In this document: positions 8,481 through 17,750 of the stretch, piece after piece
How positions within the stretch are numbered: position 1 is the stretch's first letter
How the letters are laid out: every line of letters starts with the position of its first letter
NCBI GenBank assembly: GCA_964236535.1
Contig: CAXSEF010000002.1
Location: 1 to 64,000, forward strand
Direction: 5' to 3'
From: CAXSEF01 sp964236535
GTDB lineage: Bacteria; Pseudomonadota; Alphaproteobacteria; Acetobacterales; Acetobacteraceae
DNA length: 64,000 bases
Notes under the pieces: generated by a model
What the model saw: the letters and a program-made list of their open reading frames with translations, nothing else
Told to the model about the DNA's origin: nothing
The model's database searches: none
Program-made: the position numbers and the translations under genes

Positions 8481-10151
8481 TCAGGACGGCTGCCCTCCTG
8501 CGGCGCGCATCCCGCGCACCCGTAACGCGTGGAACGAAATGCTGATCGCACGCTCGTCTCCGCTCATCCCGAGGTCACGCGGCGAAGTGGTCAGCGCGTG
8601 ACGGAACTCCAGCTCTAGCAGTCCGTCGCCCAGGCAGGACCGCGGCAGAGACAGGTCATAGGTCCCCCCGGCGGCGACAACCAGGACACCGAGTTCGACC
8701 CCGCCGGCACTGACCGCCAGCGGTCGGGACACCAGGTGCGGCGGCGCCAGTGAGGTGGACAGCACCATCTCGAGCATCAGCGGCCCGGTACTGGGCGGCA
8801 GCGCCAGCGACACCCGGCTCTGCGGTCCAAGCGTCCATGTCGCCTCGGCCTCCGGCTCGGCCCAGCCGTCCGTGACCCGGGTGCGGGTTTCTGCACCGGT
8901 GCGAAAATCGATTGCCGCGAGCACCGGCTGCAGCCGCCGCGGCAGCACCAGCCCGCACAGCGCCACGACGCCCTCCGGCGCAAGCTCGGCTTCCGGTCGC
9001 GCCATTCGATCGAGCGCCGCGAGCAGGTCCCGCCGGCGCAGGAAGAACGGCGCATCGCGGTCCACGCCCTCGCCGGTCCACAGCGGCGTGCCCAGCACGT
9101 CGGCATAGAGCCCGCCCCGGGCCTGGATCAGCGCGTGGAAGAAGACGTCGCGCCAGTTCGCCGGCGCGACGCTCAGCACCCGCACCCCCTCGGGCGAGTA
9201 GATCAGCCCGGTCAGGCCCGAGCCCAGCACGCCTGCGACTTCCTCCGCCTCCCGGAACGCCGCCACCTGCTCGACGAACGGCAGCGGCGCCATCTCCACG
9301 ACCTGAAATCCCGCCGATCCCAGCAGCTCCGCGACCTCGTCCGCGTTGGCGATGTGCCGCGTCGTGACGTCGCGTCGCAGCAACCCGAGCCGCGGCCCCG
9401 AGATCGAGCGGGGAACGCCCAGCACCCCGCTGCGCAGCGCTGCCAGGGCCGCCGGATGCAACGCCACGTGCGACCACGCCGGGGTCAACGCGAAGAGCTG
9501 CCGGAACCGGTGGTTGACCTGATGATCGAGCGGCAGGAGGCGGTCCTCGCCGATCCCGTAGGCGGCGAGCGACTCCAGCACCGCGGTCGAGAAACTGCGC
9601 TCGCCGGTGCGACGCAGGATGTCGGCCGGAATCGCATAGCGGAACCGCCCGGGGTAGGCCGCCTCCACCATCACCACCTTGGGCAGCAGCTCGCCCAGCC
9701 AGTGTCCCCATACCGAGACCGCACCCCAACGCGCGACCAGCAGCACCGGCTGGTCCACCTGCACCACGCCCAGCGGCGCCTTGAGCAGCCGCGCTAGGAT
9801 CTCCGGGCTGTCATGCACCCCAGGCCAGATCTGGTCCTCGATCAGCACGCCATCGGTCAGCAGAAGGTAGGAGTGGCTGCCGATCACCATGCTGCCGGGC
9901 GACAGCGCCACAAGCCGGATCGGATCAAGCCGCACGACGCGCGCGTGATAGAGCCCCTGCAGCCGCGAGCGGGTGATCCCGCCGTCGTCGACCGCACCCG
10001 CGTTGGTGTGCACGCAGACCGTCGGCAGCTCGACCGTGACCGTCCCGGCCAGCTCTTCGCCCGATGTGGCGAAACGCAGCAGGCTTGCCCGCTCAGGCAG
10101 CACGACGATCCCCCCTGCAGGCGGCCCGCCTGCCGCAGGCCGCGGGCGCAT
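8481..10151 (-). CDS. GT61-family glycosyltransferase-like protein
   Basis: A 556-residue protein whose middle part resembles the GT61 (formerly DUF563) glycosyltransferases. The key region is VWGHWLGELLPKV near residue 165 and the later VAGVLGSGLTGLIYSPEGVRVL, followed by WRDVFFHALIQA, the usual acceptor-site end of that domain. The last 150 residues, with FRHALTTSPRDLGMSGDERAISI, form a separate beta-rich domain I do not recognise. No transmembrane segment is evident, so it is probably cytoplasmic. It starts 45 nt after the gatB stop and may be the last gene of that operon. The sugar and acceptor are unknown. Confidence 0.72.
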   Translation of the reverse strand: MRPRPAAGGPPAGGIVVLPERASLLRFATSGEELAGTVTVELPTVCVHTNAGAVDDGGITRSRLQGLYHARVVRLDPIRLVALSPGSMVIGSHSYLLLTDGVLIEDQIWPGVHDSPEILARLLKAPLGVVQVDQPVLLVARWGAVSVWGHWLGELLPKVVMVEAAYPGRFRYAIPADILRRTGERSFSTAVLESLAAYGIGEDRLLPLDHQVNHRFRQLFALTPAWSHVALHPAALAALRSGVLGVPRSISGPRLGLLRRDVTTRHIANADEVAELLGSAGFQVVEMAPLPFVEQVAAFREAEEVAGVLGSGLTGLIYSPEGVRVLSVAPANWRDVFFHALIQARGGLYADVLGTPLWTGEGVDRDAPFFLRRRDLLAALDRMARPEAELAPEGVVALCGLVLPRRLQPVLAAIDFRTGAETRTRVTDGWAEPEAEATWTLGPQSRVSLALPPSTGPLMLEMVLSTSLAPPHLVSRPLAVSAGGVELGVLVVAAGGTYDLSLPRSCLGDGLLELEFRHALTTSPRDLGMSGDERAISISFHALRVRGMRAAGGQPS

Positions 10152-10195
10152 TCACAACGCCCGCTGCCGGTTCGCGTCCCGGTACGCCGCGCGGT

Positions 10196-11650
10196 TTATT
10201 GTGCGAGCCGGCGCCGCAGCGCGTCGTTGACCAGCGCCGGGTTGCCCTTGCCGGCCATTGCTTTCATCACCTGACCCACGAAGAAGCCGAACAGCTTGTC
10301 CTTGCCGCCATGATACTCGGCGAGCTTGTCCGGATTCGCGGCCAACACCTGCTCCACCGCCGTCCGGATCACACCCTCGTCCACCACCTGGCGCAGGCCC
10401 TTCGCTTCGACGATCGCACCGGGCGGCTCGCCGGTGTCCACCATCGCCTCGAACACCTCCTTGGCGATGCGGCCGTTGATCGTCCCATTGGCCATCAGGT
10501 CGAGCAACGCGCCTAGCGACGCCGCACTCACCGGGCTGGTCTGGATGCTGCGCCCGGTGCGATTCAAGGCCGCGAACAGCTCGCCGGTGACCCAGTTCGC
10601 CGCCAGCCTCGCATCCCGCCCCACCGCCACAGCCTCGAAGTAGTCCGCCGTTGCCTGCTCCATCACCAGAACGCCCGCGTCATAGTGCGGCAGTCCGAAC
10701 TGCGCCTGGAACCGCGCCTGCTTGGCATCCGGCAACTCCGGCAAACCCGAACGAAGCTCCTCCACCCAATCCTGCTCCAGCACCAGCGGCAGCAGGTCCG
10801 GGTCCGGAAAATACCGGTAGTCGTGCGCATCCTCCTTCGACCGCATCGACCGCGTCTCGCCACGCGCCACGTCGAACAGCCGGGTCTCCTGCACGACCTC
10901 GCCGCCACCCTCCCAGACCGTGACCTGACGCTTCGCCTCCGCCTCGATCGCCAGCATCACGAAGCGGATCGAGTTGACGTTCTTCACCTCGCAGCGCGTG
11001 CGAAACGGCTCGCCCGCGCGCCGCACCGATACGTTGACGTCGGCGCGCATCGAGCCCTCGTCCATGTTGCCGTCGCAGGTGCCCAGATAGCGCAGGATCG
11101 AACGCAGCTTGCGCAGATACGCCCCCGCCTCCTCCGGCGAACGAATGTCCGGCTCGCTGACGATCTCCATCAGCGCCACCCCCGCACGATTGAGGTCGAT
11201 GAACGAACGGTCCGGATCCTGGTCGTGCAGCGACTTGCCGGCGTCCTGCTCCAGGTGCAGCCGCGTCACCCCGATAGACCGCGTCTCGCCGCTCTCCAGC
11301 GTCACCTCCACCACGCCGCCGCCCACGATCGGATGGGCGAACTGGCTGATCTGGTAGCCCGCAGGCAGGTCCGCATAGAAGTAGTTCTTCCGGTCGAACC
11401 GGCTCGCCAGATTAATCTTCGCCTCCAGCCCGAGCCCGGTGCGCACCGCCTGCGCCACACACTCGCCGTTGATCACCGGCAGCATCCCCGGAAATCCGGC
11501 GTCGACGAAGCTCACCTGACTGTTCGGCGTCGCGCCGTATTCCGCCGACGCCCCGGAGAACAGCTTGGCTCGGCTGGTGATCTGGGCGTGCACCTCAAGC
11601 CCGACGACGATCTCCCAGGCGCCGCTGCCGCCCTCGACGAAGAAGCTCAC
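10196..11650 (-). CDS. gatB: Asp-tRNA(Asn)/Glu-tRNA(Gln) amidotransferase subunit B
   Basis: Subunit of GatCAB that holds the misacylated tRNA and its kinase site while GatA supplies ammonia. The chain has 484 residues. GLEVHAQITSRAKLFSGAS near residue 13, the signature NYFYADLPAGYQISQF, LEQDAGKS and DLNRAGVALMEIVSEPD are all classic GatB motifs, and the C-terminal YqeY-like tail domain (GKVMKAMAGK-type end) is complete. The preferred start is the GTG at 11650, which overlaps the upstream stop as GTGA; a GTG 7 codons earlier is also open. Overlap and order indicate translation coupled to the preceding unknown gene. Confidence 0.95.
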   Translation of the reverse strand: MSFFVEGGSGAWEIVVGLEVHAQITSRAKLFSGASAEYGATPNSQVSFVDAGFPGMLPVINGECVAQAVRTGLGLEAKINLASRFDRKNYFYADLPAGYQISQFAHPIVGGGVVEVTLESGETRSIGVTRLHLEQDAGKSLHDQDPDRSFIDLNRAGVALMEIVSEPDIRSPEEAGAYLRKLRSILRYLGTCDGNMDEGSMRADVNVSVRRAGEPFRTRCEVKNVNSIRFVMLAIEAEAKRQVTVWEGGGEVVQETRLFDVARGETRSMRSKEDAHDYRYFPDPDLLPLVLEQDWVEELRSGLPELPDAKQARFQAQFGLPHYDAGVLVMEQATADYFEAVAVGRDARLAANWVTGELFAALNRTGRSIQTSPVSAASLGALLDLMANGTINGRIAKEVFEAMVDTGEPPGAIVEAKGLRQVVDEGVIRTAVEQVLAANPDKLAEYHGGKDKLFGFFVGQVMKAMAGKGNPALVNDALRRRLAQ

Positions 11651-12147
11651 TCTGCCTCGTTCCTCGCCCACTGGAACGTCAGCTGCTGCTGCTCACGAAC
11701 GAACGCCTGCTGCGCGTCCGGATCGCTGTCAACCTCGTGTCCCAGGGCCACTGCCGCCCTCATGAAGGGCTCCAGCGCGCCTGAATCCATCTCGCCGCTC
11801 TCGAGATTCTTCTTGTTGACCACCACCGAGGTGATCATCGGCCAGCCCTTGGCATGCGCATATTCGACGAGCCGCAGCAGATGCGCGCTGAGCTGGTTGT
11901 GCAGCTTGCTCACCGTGCCACCGGTACGCGTCGCCACATCGTCGTAGCTCAGGCACACCCCGTCGCGCGCCGACTGGCGGATCGCCTCCAGTGTCTTCTC
12001 GAAGTCGAGAGTCTTGCCGAACAGCACCTCGCGCCGCTCCAGCGCCTCGAGGAACACCGGCGTGCGGGTCATCGCCTTGCGTCGGTAGTTGTCGAGCAGG
12101 TTGTCCAGCTCGACCTTGGTCTTGGTGGACAGATCGATTGTTCTCAC
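11647..12147 (-). CDS. Conserved-looking protein of unknown function inside the gat operon
   Basis: Unrecognised 166-residue protein encoded between gatA and gatB. Both junctions are GTGA overlaps: its GTG start shares bases with the gatA stop, and its stop shares bases with the gatB start, so it is certainly translated in series with GatCAB. It is rich in charged residues and has no signal or membrane segment. The first half is helical (VELDNLLDNYRRKAMTR). The stretch YAHAKGWPMITSVVVNKKN loosely recalls a small domain found near HNH-type and other uncharacterised proteins, where Gly-Leu-Pro-Pro precedes a VVNK strand. That resemblance is weak. No role in tRNA amidation is known to me. Confidence 0.85.
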   Translation of the reverse strand: MRTIDLSTKTKVELDNLLDNYRRKAMTRTPVFLEALERREVLFGKTLDFEKTLEAIRQSARDGVCLSYDDVATRTGGTVSKLHNQLSAHLLRLVEYAHAKGWPMITSVVVNKKNLESGEMDSGALEPFMRAAVALGHEVDSDPDAQQAFVREQQQLTFQWARNEAE

Positions 12148-13622
12148 GCTGCGGCTCCCATGACCGGGAGTGCCATGACCCCGGCGGCACGCTCGATCTC
12201 CGCGCCAACCGCGAACACCGTCTCCTCGTCAAAAGGCCGCCCGATCACCTGCAGCCCAAGCGGCAGACCGGCCGCGTCGAGCCCCGCCGGGACCGACATC
12301 GCCGGAACCCCCGCCATGCTTGCCGGCACGGTGAACACGTCGTTCAAATACATGGTGATCGGGTCACCCATGTTCTCGCCCTGCGCGAACGCGGCCGACG
12401 GTGCTGTCGGCGTCAGCAAGGCGTCCACGCTGGCGAACGCCTCGGTGAAATCGCGCAGGATCAAAGCCCTGACCTTCTGCGCCCGCAGGTAGTACGCATC
12501 GTAGTAGCCGGCCGAGAGCACGTAGGTGCCGATCAGGATGCGCCGCTTCACCTCGGCCCCGAACCCTTCCGCCCGCGTACGCTCATACAGCTCCGTCAGC
12601 CCGCGGCCCTCGACGCGACGCCCGAACCGCACCCCATCATAGCGCGCGAGGTTCGACGACGCCTCCGCCGGCGCCACGATGTAGTACGTGGCCAGGCCGT
12701 ACTTCGTGTGCGGCAGCGAGACGTCCACGATATCCGCGCCTGCCTCGCGCAACCAGCCCAGGCCCTGCTGCCACAGCCGCTCGATCTCCGCCGGCATGCC
12801 GTCGGCGCGATACTCGCGCGGCACGCCGATCCGCAGACCACGCACCCCTCGTGCACAGGCCGCCGCGAAATCCGGCACCGCACGATCCACGCTGGTGCTG
12901 TCTCGCGCATCGAAACCCGCCATCGAACCCAGCAGGATCGCGCAGTCCTCGACAGTGCGCGCCACCGGTCCCGCCTGGTCCAGCGACGAGGCGAACGCCA
13001 CGATGCCGAACCGCGAACACCGTCCGTATGTCGGCTTGACCCCCGCGATCCCGCAGAAGCTCGCCGGCTGGCGGATGGAGCCGCCGGTATCGGTTGCGGT
13101 CGCCCCCAACGCCATGTGCGCCGCAACCGCCGCTGCCGAGCCGCCAGACGAGCCGCCCGGCACCAGTGCCTGGTTGCTGCCCGGCCGCCGCCATGGGCTC
13201 GCCACCGGGCCATATGCAGAGGTCATGTTCGACGAGCCCATGGCGAACTCGTCGAGGTTGGTCTTGCCCAGGAACACCGCGCCGTCGCGCAGCAGGTTCG
13301 CCGTCACCGTGCTCTCGTATGGCGGCACGAAACCCTCCAGCATCAGGCTGCCCGCGGTCGTCCGCACGCCCTCGGTGCAGAACAGGTCCTTGATCGCGAG
13401 CGGCAGCCCGGCAAGCGGCCCGGCGTCCCCCGCCGCCAGCGCCAGGTCAGCGGCGGCCGCCTGACGCAGCGCCAGCTCGGGCGTCGTGGTAATGAACGCG
13501 TTCAGCTGCGGGTTCAGCCGCTCGATTATCTCGACATGCGCCTCAGTCAGCTCGCGGGAGGAAAACCGACGCGCCCGCAGCCCGTCACGCGCCGCCGCCA
13601 GGCTCAGCCCGGTCAGCGTCAC
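12144..13622 (-). CDS. gatA: Asp-tRNA(Asn)/Glu-tRNA(Gln) amidotransferase subunit A
   Basis: Amidase-signature subunit that releases ammonia from glutamine for tRNA-dependent amidation. The protein has 492 residues. The Ser-cisSer-Lys triad is present: Lys in PLAIKDLFCTEG near residue 79, and the two serines in VPGGSSGGSAAAVAA with ATDTGGSIRQPA near residues 155-180. The GTG start at 13622 overlaps the gatC stop as GTGA. The order gatC-gatA-X-gatB places it in one operon with its partners. Confidence 0.96.
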   Translation of the reverse strand: MTLTGLSLAAARDGLRARRFSSRELTEAHVEIIERLNPQLNAFITTTPELALRQAAAADLALAAGDAGPLAGLPLAIKDLFCTEGVRTTAGSLMLEGFVPPYESTVTANLLRDGAVFLGKTNLDEFAMGSSNMTSAYGPVASPWRRPGSNQALVPGGSSGGSAAAVAAHMALGATATDTGGSIRQPASFCGIAGVKPTYGRCSRFGIVAFASSLDQAGPVARTVEDCAILLGSMAGFDARDSTSVDRAVPDFAAACARGVRGLRIGVPREYRADGMPAEIERLWQQGLGWLREAGADIVDVSLPHTKYGLATYYIVAPAEASSNLARYDGVRFGRRVEGRGLTELYERTRAEGFGAEVKRRILIGTYVLSAGYYDAYYLRAQKVRALILRDFTEAFASVDALLTPTAPSAAFAQGENMGDPITMYLNDVFTVPASMAGVPAMSVPAGLDAAGLPLGLQVIGRPFDEETVFAVGAEIERAAGVMALPVMGAAA

Positions 13623-13912
13623 TCGACCACTTTCGGCACGGTGAAGAACCCGCTCACGGCGTCGGTCGCATTCGCCAGAATCCGGTCCGGATAGCCGCCG
13701 TCGCTCACCACGTCGGCGTGCAGCCGCAACGCGCTCGGCACCACCCCGGCCAGCGGCTCGACACCCTCGACATCCACCGCGTCAAGCTGCTCGATCCAGC
13801 CAATGATGCCGCCAAGTTCGGCTTGCAATCGAACGACTTCAGCATCCGACACGCTGATGCGAGCCAATCTGGCGATGCGACGCACCGTCGCTTCGTCGAG
13901 CGCGTGAGGCAT
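13619..13912 (-). CDS. gatC: Asp-tRNA(Asn)/Glu-tRNA(Gln) amidotransferase subunit C
   Basis: Small belt subunit (97 residues) that stabilises GatA and wraps around GatB. The family pattern is clear: VRRIARLARISVSDAE at the N-terminus, then the central WIEQLDAVDVEGVEPLAGV and the C-terminal AVSGFFTVPKVVE. It is the first gene of the gat operon. The 53-nt gap to ruvX, which is divergent, must contain both promoters. Confidence 0.94.
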   Translation of the reverse strand: MPHALDEATVRRIARLARISVSDAEVVRLQAELGGIIGWIEQLDAVDVEGVEPLAGVVPSALRLHADVVSDGGYPDRILANATDAVSGFFTVPKVVE

Positions 13913-13965
13913 AGTGGGCGGCAGGCTCCTGTTCCGTATCGTAACATCCGACCATAACGGCCCGC

Positions 13966-14448
13966 ATGCCCCTGTTCAACCTGCCCGACCTGCGCTGCGC
14001 CCTCGACCGCGACGTCCGCATCCTCGGCCTTGACCCTGGCGCGCGCAGCATCGGCCTCGCGCTGTCCGATGTCAGCCTCATGCTCGCCAGCCCCTACGGC
14101 CGGATCCGCCGCGCCAGGCTTGCCGACAACGCCTCCGAGATCGTCGCCATCGCCATGATGCACAACGTCGGCGCCCTCGTCGTAGGCCTGCCGCTGTCGC
14201 TCGACGGCAGCTTTGGCCCCGCCGCCCAGGCCGCTCGCGACTGGACCCGCGACCTCTCGGAAAGAACCGGACTGCCCGCCGCACTGTGGGACGAGCGACT
14301 ATCATCGAATGCGGTGAACCGGTTCCTGATCTCCGAAGCCGACATGACCCGCAAGCACCGCTCCCGCGTCGTCGACCAGATGGCGGCGGCCTACATGCTG
14401 CAAGGTGCGCTTGACGCCAGCCGTCTGCCGGCGTCGGACCATACCTGA
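13966..14448 (+). CDS. ruvX: YqgF/RuvX-type Holliday junction resolvase-like protein
   Basis: RNase H-fold protein of 160 residues, the putative pre-16S rRNA nuclease / Holliday junction resolvase. Motifs in order are ILGLDPGARSIGLALSD (catalytic Asp near residue 23), VVGLPLSLDGSFGPAA, WDERLSSNAVNRF and the C-terminal VDQMAAAYMLQ with the last acidic residue. It is divergent from gatC with 53 nt between starts. No clear Shine-Dalgarno is visible ahead of the ATG at 13966. Confidence 0.92.
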   Translation: MPLFNLPDLRCALDRDVRILGLDPGARSIGLALSDVSLMLASPYGRIRRARLADNASEIVAIAMMHNVGALVVGLPLSLDGSFGPAAQAARDWTRDLSERTGLPAALWDERLSSNAVNRFLISEADMTRKHRSRVVDQMAAAYMLQGALDASRLPASDHT

Positions 14449-14479
14449 CACAGGCCGTAGCGGGAGAAGCACGAACCGC

Positions 14480-14531
14480 GAGGCTGAATTCTGCCCAGGC
14501 CCGCCAGAGGGCTGAGCCCTTCGGAAACCAC
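14480..14531 (-). repeat. Fragment of the interspersed palindromic repeat
   Basis: Short reverse piece between ruvX and the frameshifted secreted-protein gene (convergent). It carries the terminal motif as GAGGCTGAATTCTGCCCAGG and a small hairpin GAGGGCTGAGCCCTTC. The rest of the element is not recognisable here. Confidence 0.5.
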
Positions 14532-14599
14532 ACCGTTGCCGTCGCTGATCTCGCAACCCGAGCTTTGCCGAGGTGCAGAAGCAGACCCGCCCGATTCGC

Positions 14600-15009
14600 C
14601 TAGAACGCCAACCTTGCCCCGAGCGTCACCCCCGCCGTGGACATGCCCGCTCCATCCGTAACCTCGTTGCGCCCGCTGAACCCGCTGAGCAGCATATCAA
14701 GCCCCGGCACCTCCGCCACCGGGACAGCAACCGTCACCCTCATCCCGGACAGGCTATGTCGTGTCGCACTAATATTGCCGGTGCTGCCGAGCCGGTTCGC
14801 ATCGATCAAGCCGCCGCCGAAGTTCGCCGGCCCCAGCCTGATCGAAGCGTCGGGTTCGGGCGGCTCCTCAAAAAACCCGGACGCCCGGGCGCGGGATTAT
14901 ATTCGTAGAGGTGAACCAGCCCTGACGACGGCGTAGCGGCCAGCGGGTCCGCCCAACCTCGCAGCGGCATGCACGCGACGATACAGGTGGCGATCGTCCA
15001 CCTCACCAT
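14600..15009 (-). pseudogene. Small secreted, probably outer-membrane protein gene with a single frameshift
   Basis: Read from the ATG at 15009, the frame gives a signal peptide (MVRWTIATCIVACMPLRGWA) and about 26 mature residues, then reaches a run of six T (six A on the plus strand, 14870-14875). One extra T there would join it to a second frame that runs EEPPEPDASIRLGPANFGGG to a C-terminal GVTLGARLAF. The final Phe after alternating hydrophobic residues fits an outer-membrane beta-strand end. The joined product would be 136 residues. As written, the first frame stops about 24 codons after the tract. It is a pseudogene, a phase-variable gene, or the run length is a sequencing error. I do not recognise the family. 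Confidence 0.6.
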
Positions 15010-15124
15010 GCGACACCCGAGCACAACCGTCGGTTCGCAGCCAGTTCCTTCTCGATACCGACCCGGAGCCAGACGAGGCAGGCGCCAGGTCCGCACCTGG
15101 CGCAAGCGGCCTGCGCCGCCGTCG

Positions 15125-16126
15125 CTAGACCCGCGGTACCGGGCTGCACGCCACCGCTGCCGCCCGTGCCAACACCACCATCCGCCGCGCCGCCACCGCG
15201 CCACCCGCCATCTCGCCAGCCAGATGCGTCAGCAGCGGCGTCGACAGCATCGAGTGCGCCGCGGTGTTGACCGCCACCTCCACCACCGCCGTCGCCGTCG
15301 CCGCCAGCGCGGTGCGCCGCAGCAGCCCCAGCGTGCCCAGCAGCCCCGGCCGCAGCCCGTACAACGACGCCACCTGCCGGATCAGCCGCAGTCCCCGCCA
15401 TGTCACCAGCAGCACCACCAGGGAGGGCGCGGGCGTCGCCGCCATCCCTGCGACCACCTGCAGCGCCGCCCGCCTTCCCAGCGCGTCCGCCCGCGCCCTA
15501 AGCGTCGCCTCCGGCCCGGCGCGCAGCAGCACCAGGATCGCGTCCGGATCGTTCGCTGCGGCCAGCGCCGGGCGCAGCCCCGCTCCCTCCGGCAGCGTAT
15601 CCACCCATTCCAGCGCCGCGCGCGCCCGCCGCGCCGCGTCCCCCCCAGCAAGGTCGCGCCGCAGCCGGTCCACACTGCGCAGCCCCATCAGTCCGCTCAA
15701 CTCGCGCACCAGCCCCGCGAACAGCAGCCCGAAGCCCACCGCGGCGACCGCCAGCGTCAGCCACCCCGTCACCGGCCCGCGGTCGAATTCCGCGCCCACG
15801 AAGTTCACCGTCCACAACGCGGCAAATCCTACAGCAAGAACGCAGAACCCGGTCAGGGCCAGCGCCGCCATGCCCCAGCGCCCCGCCTGCGCCACCGCCA
15901 TGCTGACCTCTGGCGCATCGAGCCGACCCGAGCGGGTGCCCTCGGCCTCGATGCGCGGCTTCGGCCGCACCACCCGCGGCACGGACTCGCCCTTCAGCGC
16001 CGCGTCCTGGAACGGCGGCTGCGGATCGACCGCCGGTGCGTCGCGGACCGCGCGCCGCGGTTCGGGACTTGGGGCCGATCCGTCCTGGTCCGGTTCCACT
16101 TCGATGCGCGGGCGTGGCGGCTTCAT
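15125..16126 (-). CDS. YcjF/DUF697-type inner-membrane protein
   Basis: A 333-residue protein with an acidic, Pro-rich cytoplasmic N-terminus of about 80 residues and two hydrophobic segments (about 85-107, LALTGFCVLAVGFAALW, and 118-140, LTLAVAAVGFGLLFAGL). A C-terminal DUF697-like domain follows, with RLIRQVASLYGLRPG and VVEVAVNTAAHSM. The DUF697/YcjF family is usually encoded next to the YcjX GTPase-like protein, as it is here. The pair is separated by about 220 nt that contain a copy of the interspersed repeat. Function in the family is poorly defined; envelope stress is the usual association. Confidence 0.85.
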   Translation of the reverse strand: MKPPRPRIEVEPDQDGSAPSPEPRRAVRDAPAVDPQPPFQDAALKGESVPRVVRPKPRIEAEGTRSGRLDAPEVSMAVAQAGRWGMAALALTGFCVLAVGFAALWTVNFVGAEFDRGPVTGWLTLAVAAVGFGLLFAGLVRELSGLMGLRSVDRLRRDLAGGDAARRARAALEWVDTLPEGAGLRPALAAANDPDAILVLLRAGPEATLRARADALGRRAALQVVAGMAATPAPSLVVLLVTWRGLRLIRQVASLYGLRPGLLGTLGLLRRTALAATATAVVEVAVNTAAHSMLSTPLLTHLAGEMAGGAVAARRMVVLARAAAVACSPVPRV

Positions 16127-16194
16127 GCCGGGGCTCTCGTGTTAAGTGTCAGCAAATGCACAGCTCCGCCTCTGGCTCGGAGGCGACCGATCGG

Positions 16195-16321
16195 CCAGGC
16201 AAGGCCACAGGCCCCGCCTCCGCTCAAGGCAAGCCTAGAGAATTTCTGTGATCAAGGAACGGGTTTCCAGTGGCCGCTGGCCGTTGGCGGGTTTGGGCGC
16301 GCCCCAGCCTTGCTTCCTGTA
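16195..16321 (+). repeat. Interspersed palindromic repeat between ycjX and ycjF
   Basis: Nearly full-length copy of about 127 bp. It starts with CCAGGCAAGGCC, keeps CTCAAGGCAAGCCT and GATCAAGGAACGGGTTTCCA, has a diverged second hairpin (CCAGTGGCCGCTGGCCGTTGG) and ends with CCCAGCCTTGCTTCC. The first hairpin is damaged. It splits two genes that normally form one operon. Confidence 0.75.
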
Positions 16322-16347
16322 AAGGTCGCAGATCACAATGGTCGCGA

Positions 16348-17682
16348 TCAAAGCAGGTCCGCGAGCAGAAACGCCACCAGCGGGTCGAGCCCGATCGATG
16401 GCACACCGGCGCCGCCACCGCCCGGCAGCCGCATCGGCTCGAACTGCGGCAGCTCGAGGAACGGGTGCGCCCAGAACTCGGGGTCGGGCGGCCGGTCCGG
16501 CACCTCGCCTGGATACGACCGCGTCACCCGCTCGTCGCCCAGTCGTCGCCCTCGCACCGCCGACACCGGATGACCCTCGAGCGGCCAGACGAAATCCTCG
16601 GTGCAGCGCACCGACGCGATGGCGAAGCTTGCGGCCGCGACCCCGGGGCCTTCGGTGATCCGCCGCACCAGCGACGCCAGGTTGCCACGCTGGCGGTCGG
16701 CGATGTGGTCCACCTTGGTCGCCGCGTACGCCACCCGGCGCACCACCGGGGGCGGCAGCTTGAGCATCGCAAGCGACGACAGCGCCTCCACCCACGAACC
16801 GCGCCAGCGCAGCGCCCCGGCGGCGGCCGACAGCGCCGCCTCGGCGTCGGCGAACGCCTCCGGCCCCGCATGCAGCGCGCTGAGCAGGTCGGCCAGCACC
16901 ACCACGCGGTCCATCGCGCCGAACAGCGGCGAGACCAGGTCGTCGCGCACCCCTGCCTTGTAGATCTCGAATCGCCGCGCCATCAGCGCGGTGAGCCCGC
17001 CCTCGGCCAGCAGCGGGAAGAACTGCGCCGACATCGGCTCCGCGCCAGGCGCCGGCATCAGGAACCGCCCCGGCTGCAGGAACGCCAGCCCATGCTCGTC
17101 GCGCAGCCGGCGCAACGTCATCCGGTACAGGCGCTGCCCGGACAGCGCCAGCATGTCGTTTTCCGGCGTGCGCGGCGGCAGCGATGCCAGGAAGCGCAGG
17201 AATTCGTGCGTCGTCTCGGCAAGCTCTGGTGCCTGCAGCCGCGCCAGAACCGCAGCCGACCATTCGGCGAAGCTCTGCGTCAGCATCGGCAGGTCGAGCA
17301 GCCACTCGCCCGGATAGTCCAGCAGCTCGAGCCGGATCCGGCGCGGCGGCATCACCCCGTCGGCAAAGCCGCTGCCCGAAACCTCAAGATCGAGCGCCAG
17401 CAGCGACACCGAGTCGGTGCGCTCGGGCCAGCGCGGCGGATCGGCCGCCAGCGCCGACAGGTGTGCCGCCTGGCCGAAGCGCGGCAGCCCTACCGCACCG
17501 GCACGCGACAGCGTCACCCGGCGCACCCGCCCCGCCAGCGACGGCAGAACCGGCAGCCCTGATCCATGCGCCAGCAGGTTGGCCGCGAGCGAGGTCAGGA
17601 AAGCGGTCTTGCCGGCCCGCGCAAGGCCGGTGACCGCGACCCGGACGGTACGCGGCTTGACGTAGTCGAGTGGGTTCAGCAC
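16348..17682 (-). CDS. ycjX: YcjX-family P-loop protein
   Basis: Predicted nucleotide-binding protein of the YcjX/DUF463 family, 444 residues (E. coli YcjX has a similar length). The Walker A motif is GLARAGKTAFLTSL near residue 18, and LELLDYPGEWLLDLP provides the Walker B-like Asp and DYPG motif typical of the family. YAATKVDHI is a G4-like element. The chosen start, GTG 17682, follows a GAGGA at about 14 nt; an in-frame GTG at 17727 would add 15 residues. Long upstream readthrough in the same frame has no conserved sequence. The neighbour downstream is the YcjF-like gene. Confidence 0.88.
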   Translation of the reverse strand: MLNPLDYVKPRTVRVAVTGLARAGKTAFLTSLAANLLAHGSGLPVLPSLAGRVRRVTLSRAGAVGLPRFGQAAHLSALAADPPRWPERTDSVSLLALDLEVSGSGFADGVMPPRRIRLELLDYPGEWLLDLPMLTQSFAEWSAAVLARLQAPELAETTHEFLRFLASLPPRTPENDMLALSGQRLYRMTLRRLRDEHGLAFLQPGRFLMPAPGAEPMSAQFFPLLAEGGLTALMARRFEIYKAGVRDDLVSPLFGAMDRVVVLADLLSALHAGPEAFADAEAALSAAAGALRWRGSWVEALSSLAMLKLPPPVVRRVAYAATKVDHIADRQRGNLASLVRRITEGPGVAAASFAIASVRCTEDFVWPLEGHPVSAVRGRRLGDERVTRSYPGEVPDRPPDPEFWAHPFLELPQFEPMRLPGGGGAGVPSIGLDPLVAFLLADLL

Positions 17683-17750
17683 CGCAAGCCCGCAGGGTCC
17701 TCGGCGCAGCGGACCACCCGGCAGCACATCCGGGTCACGCCCGCCTCGTC

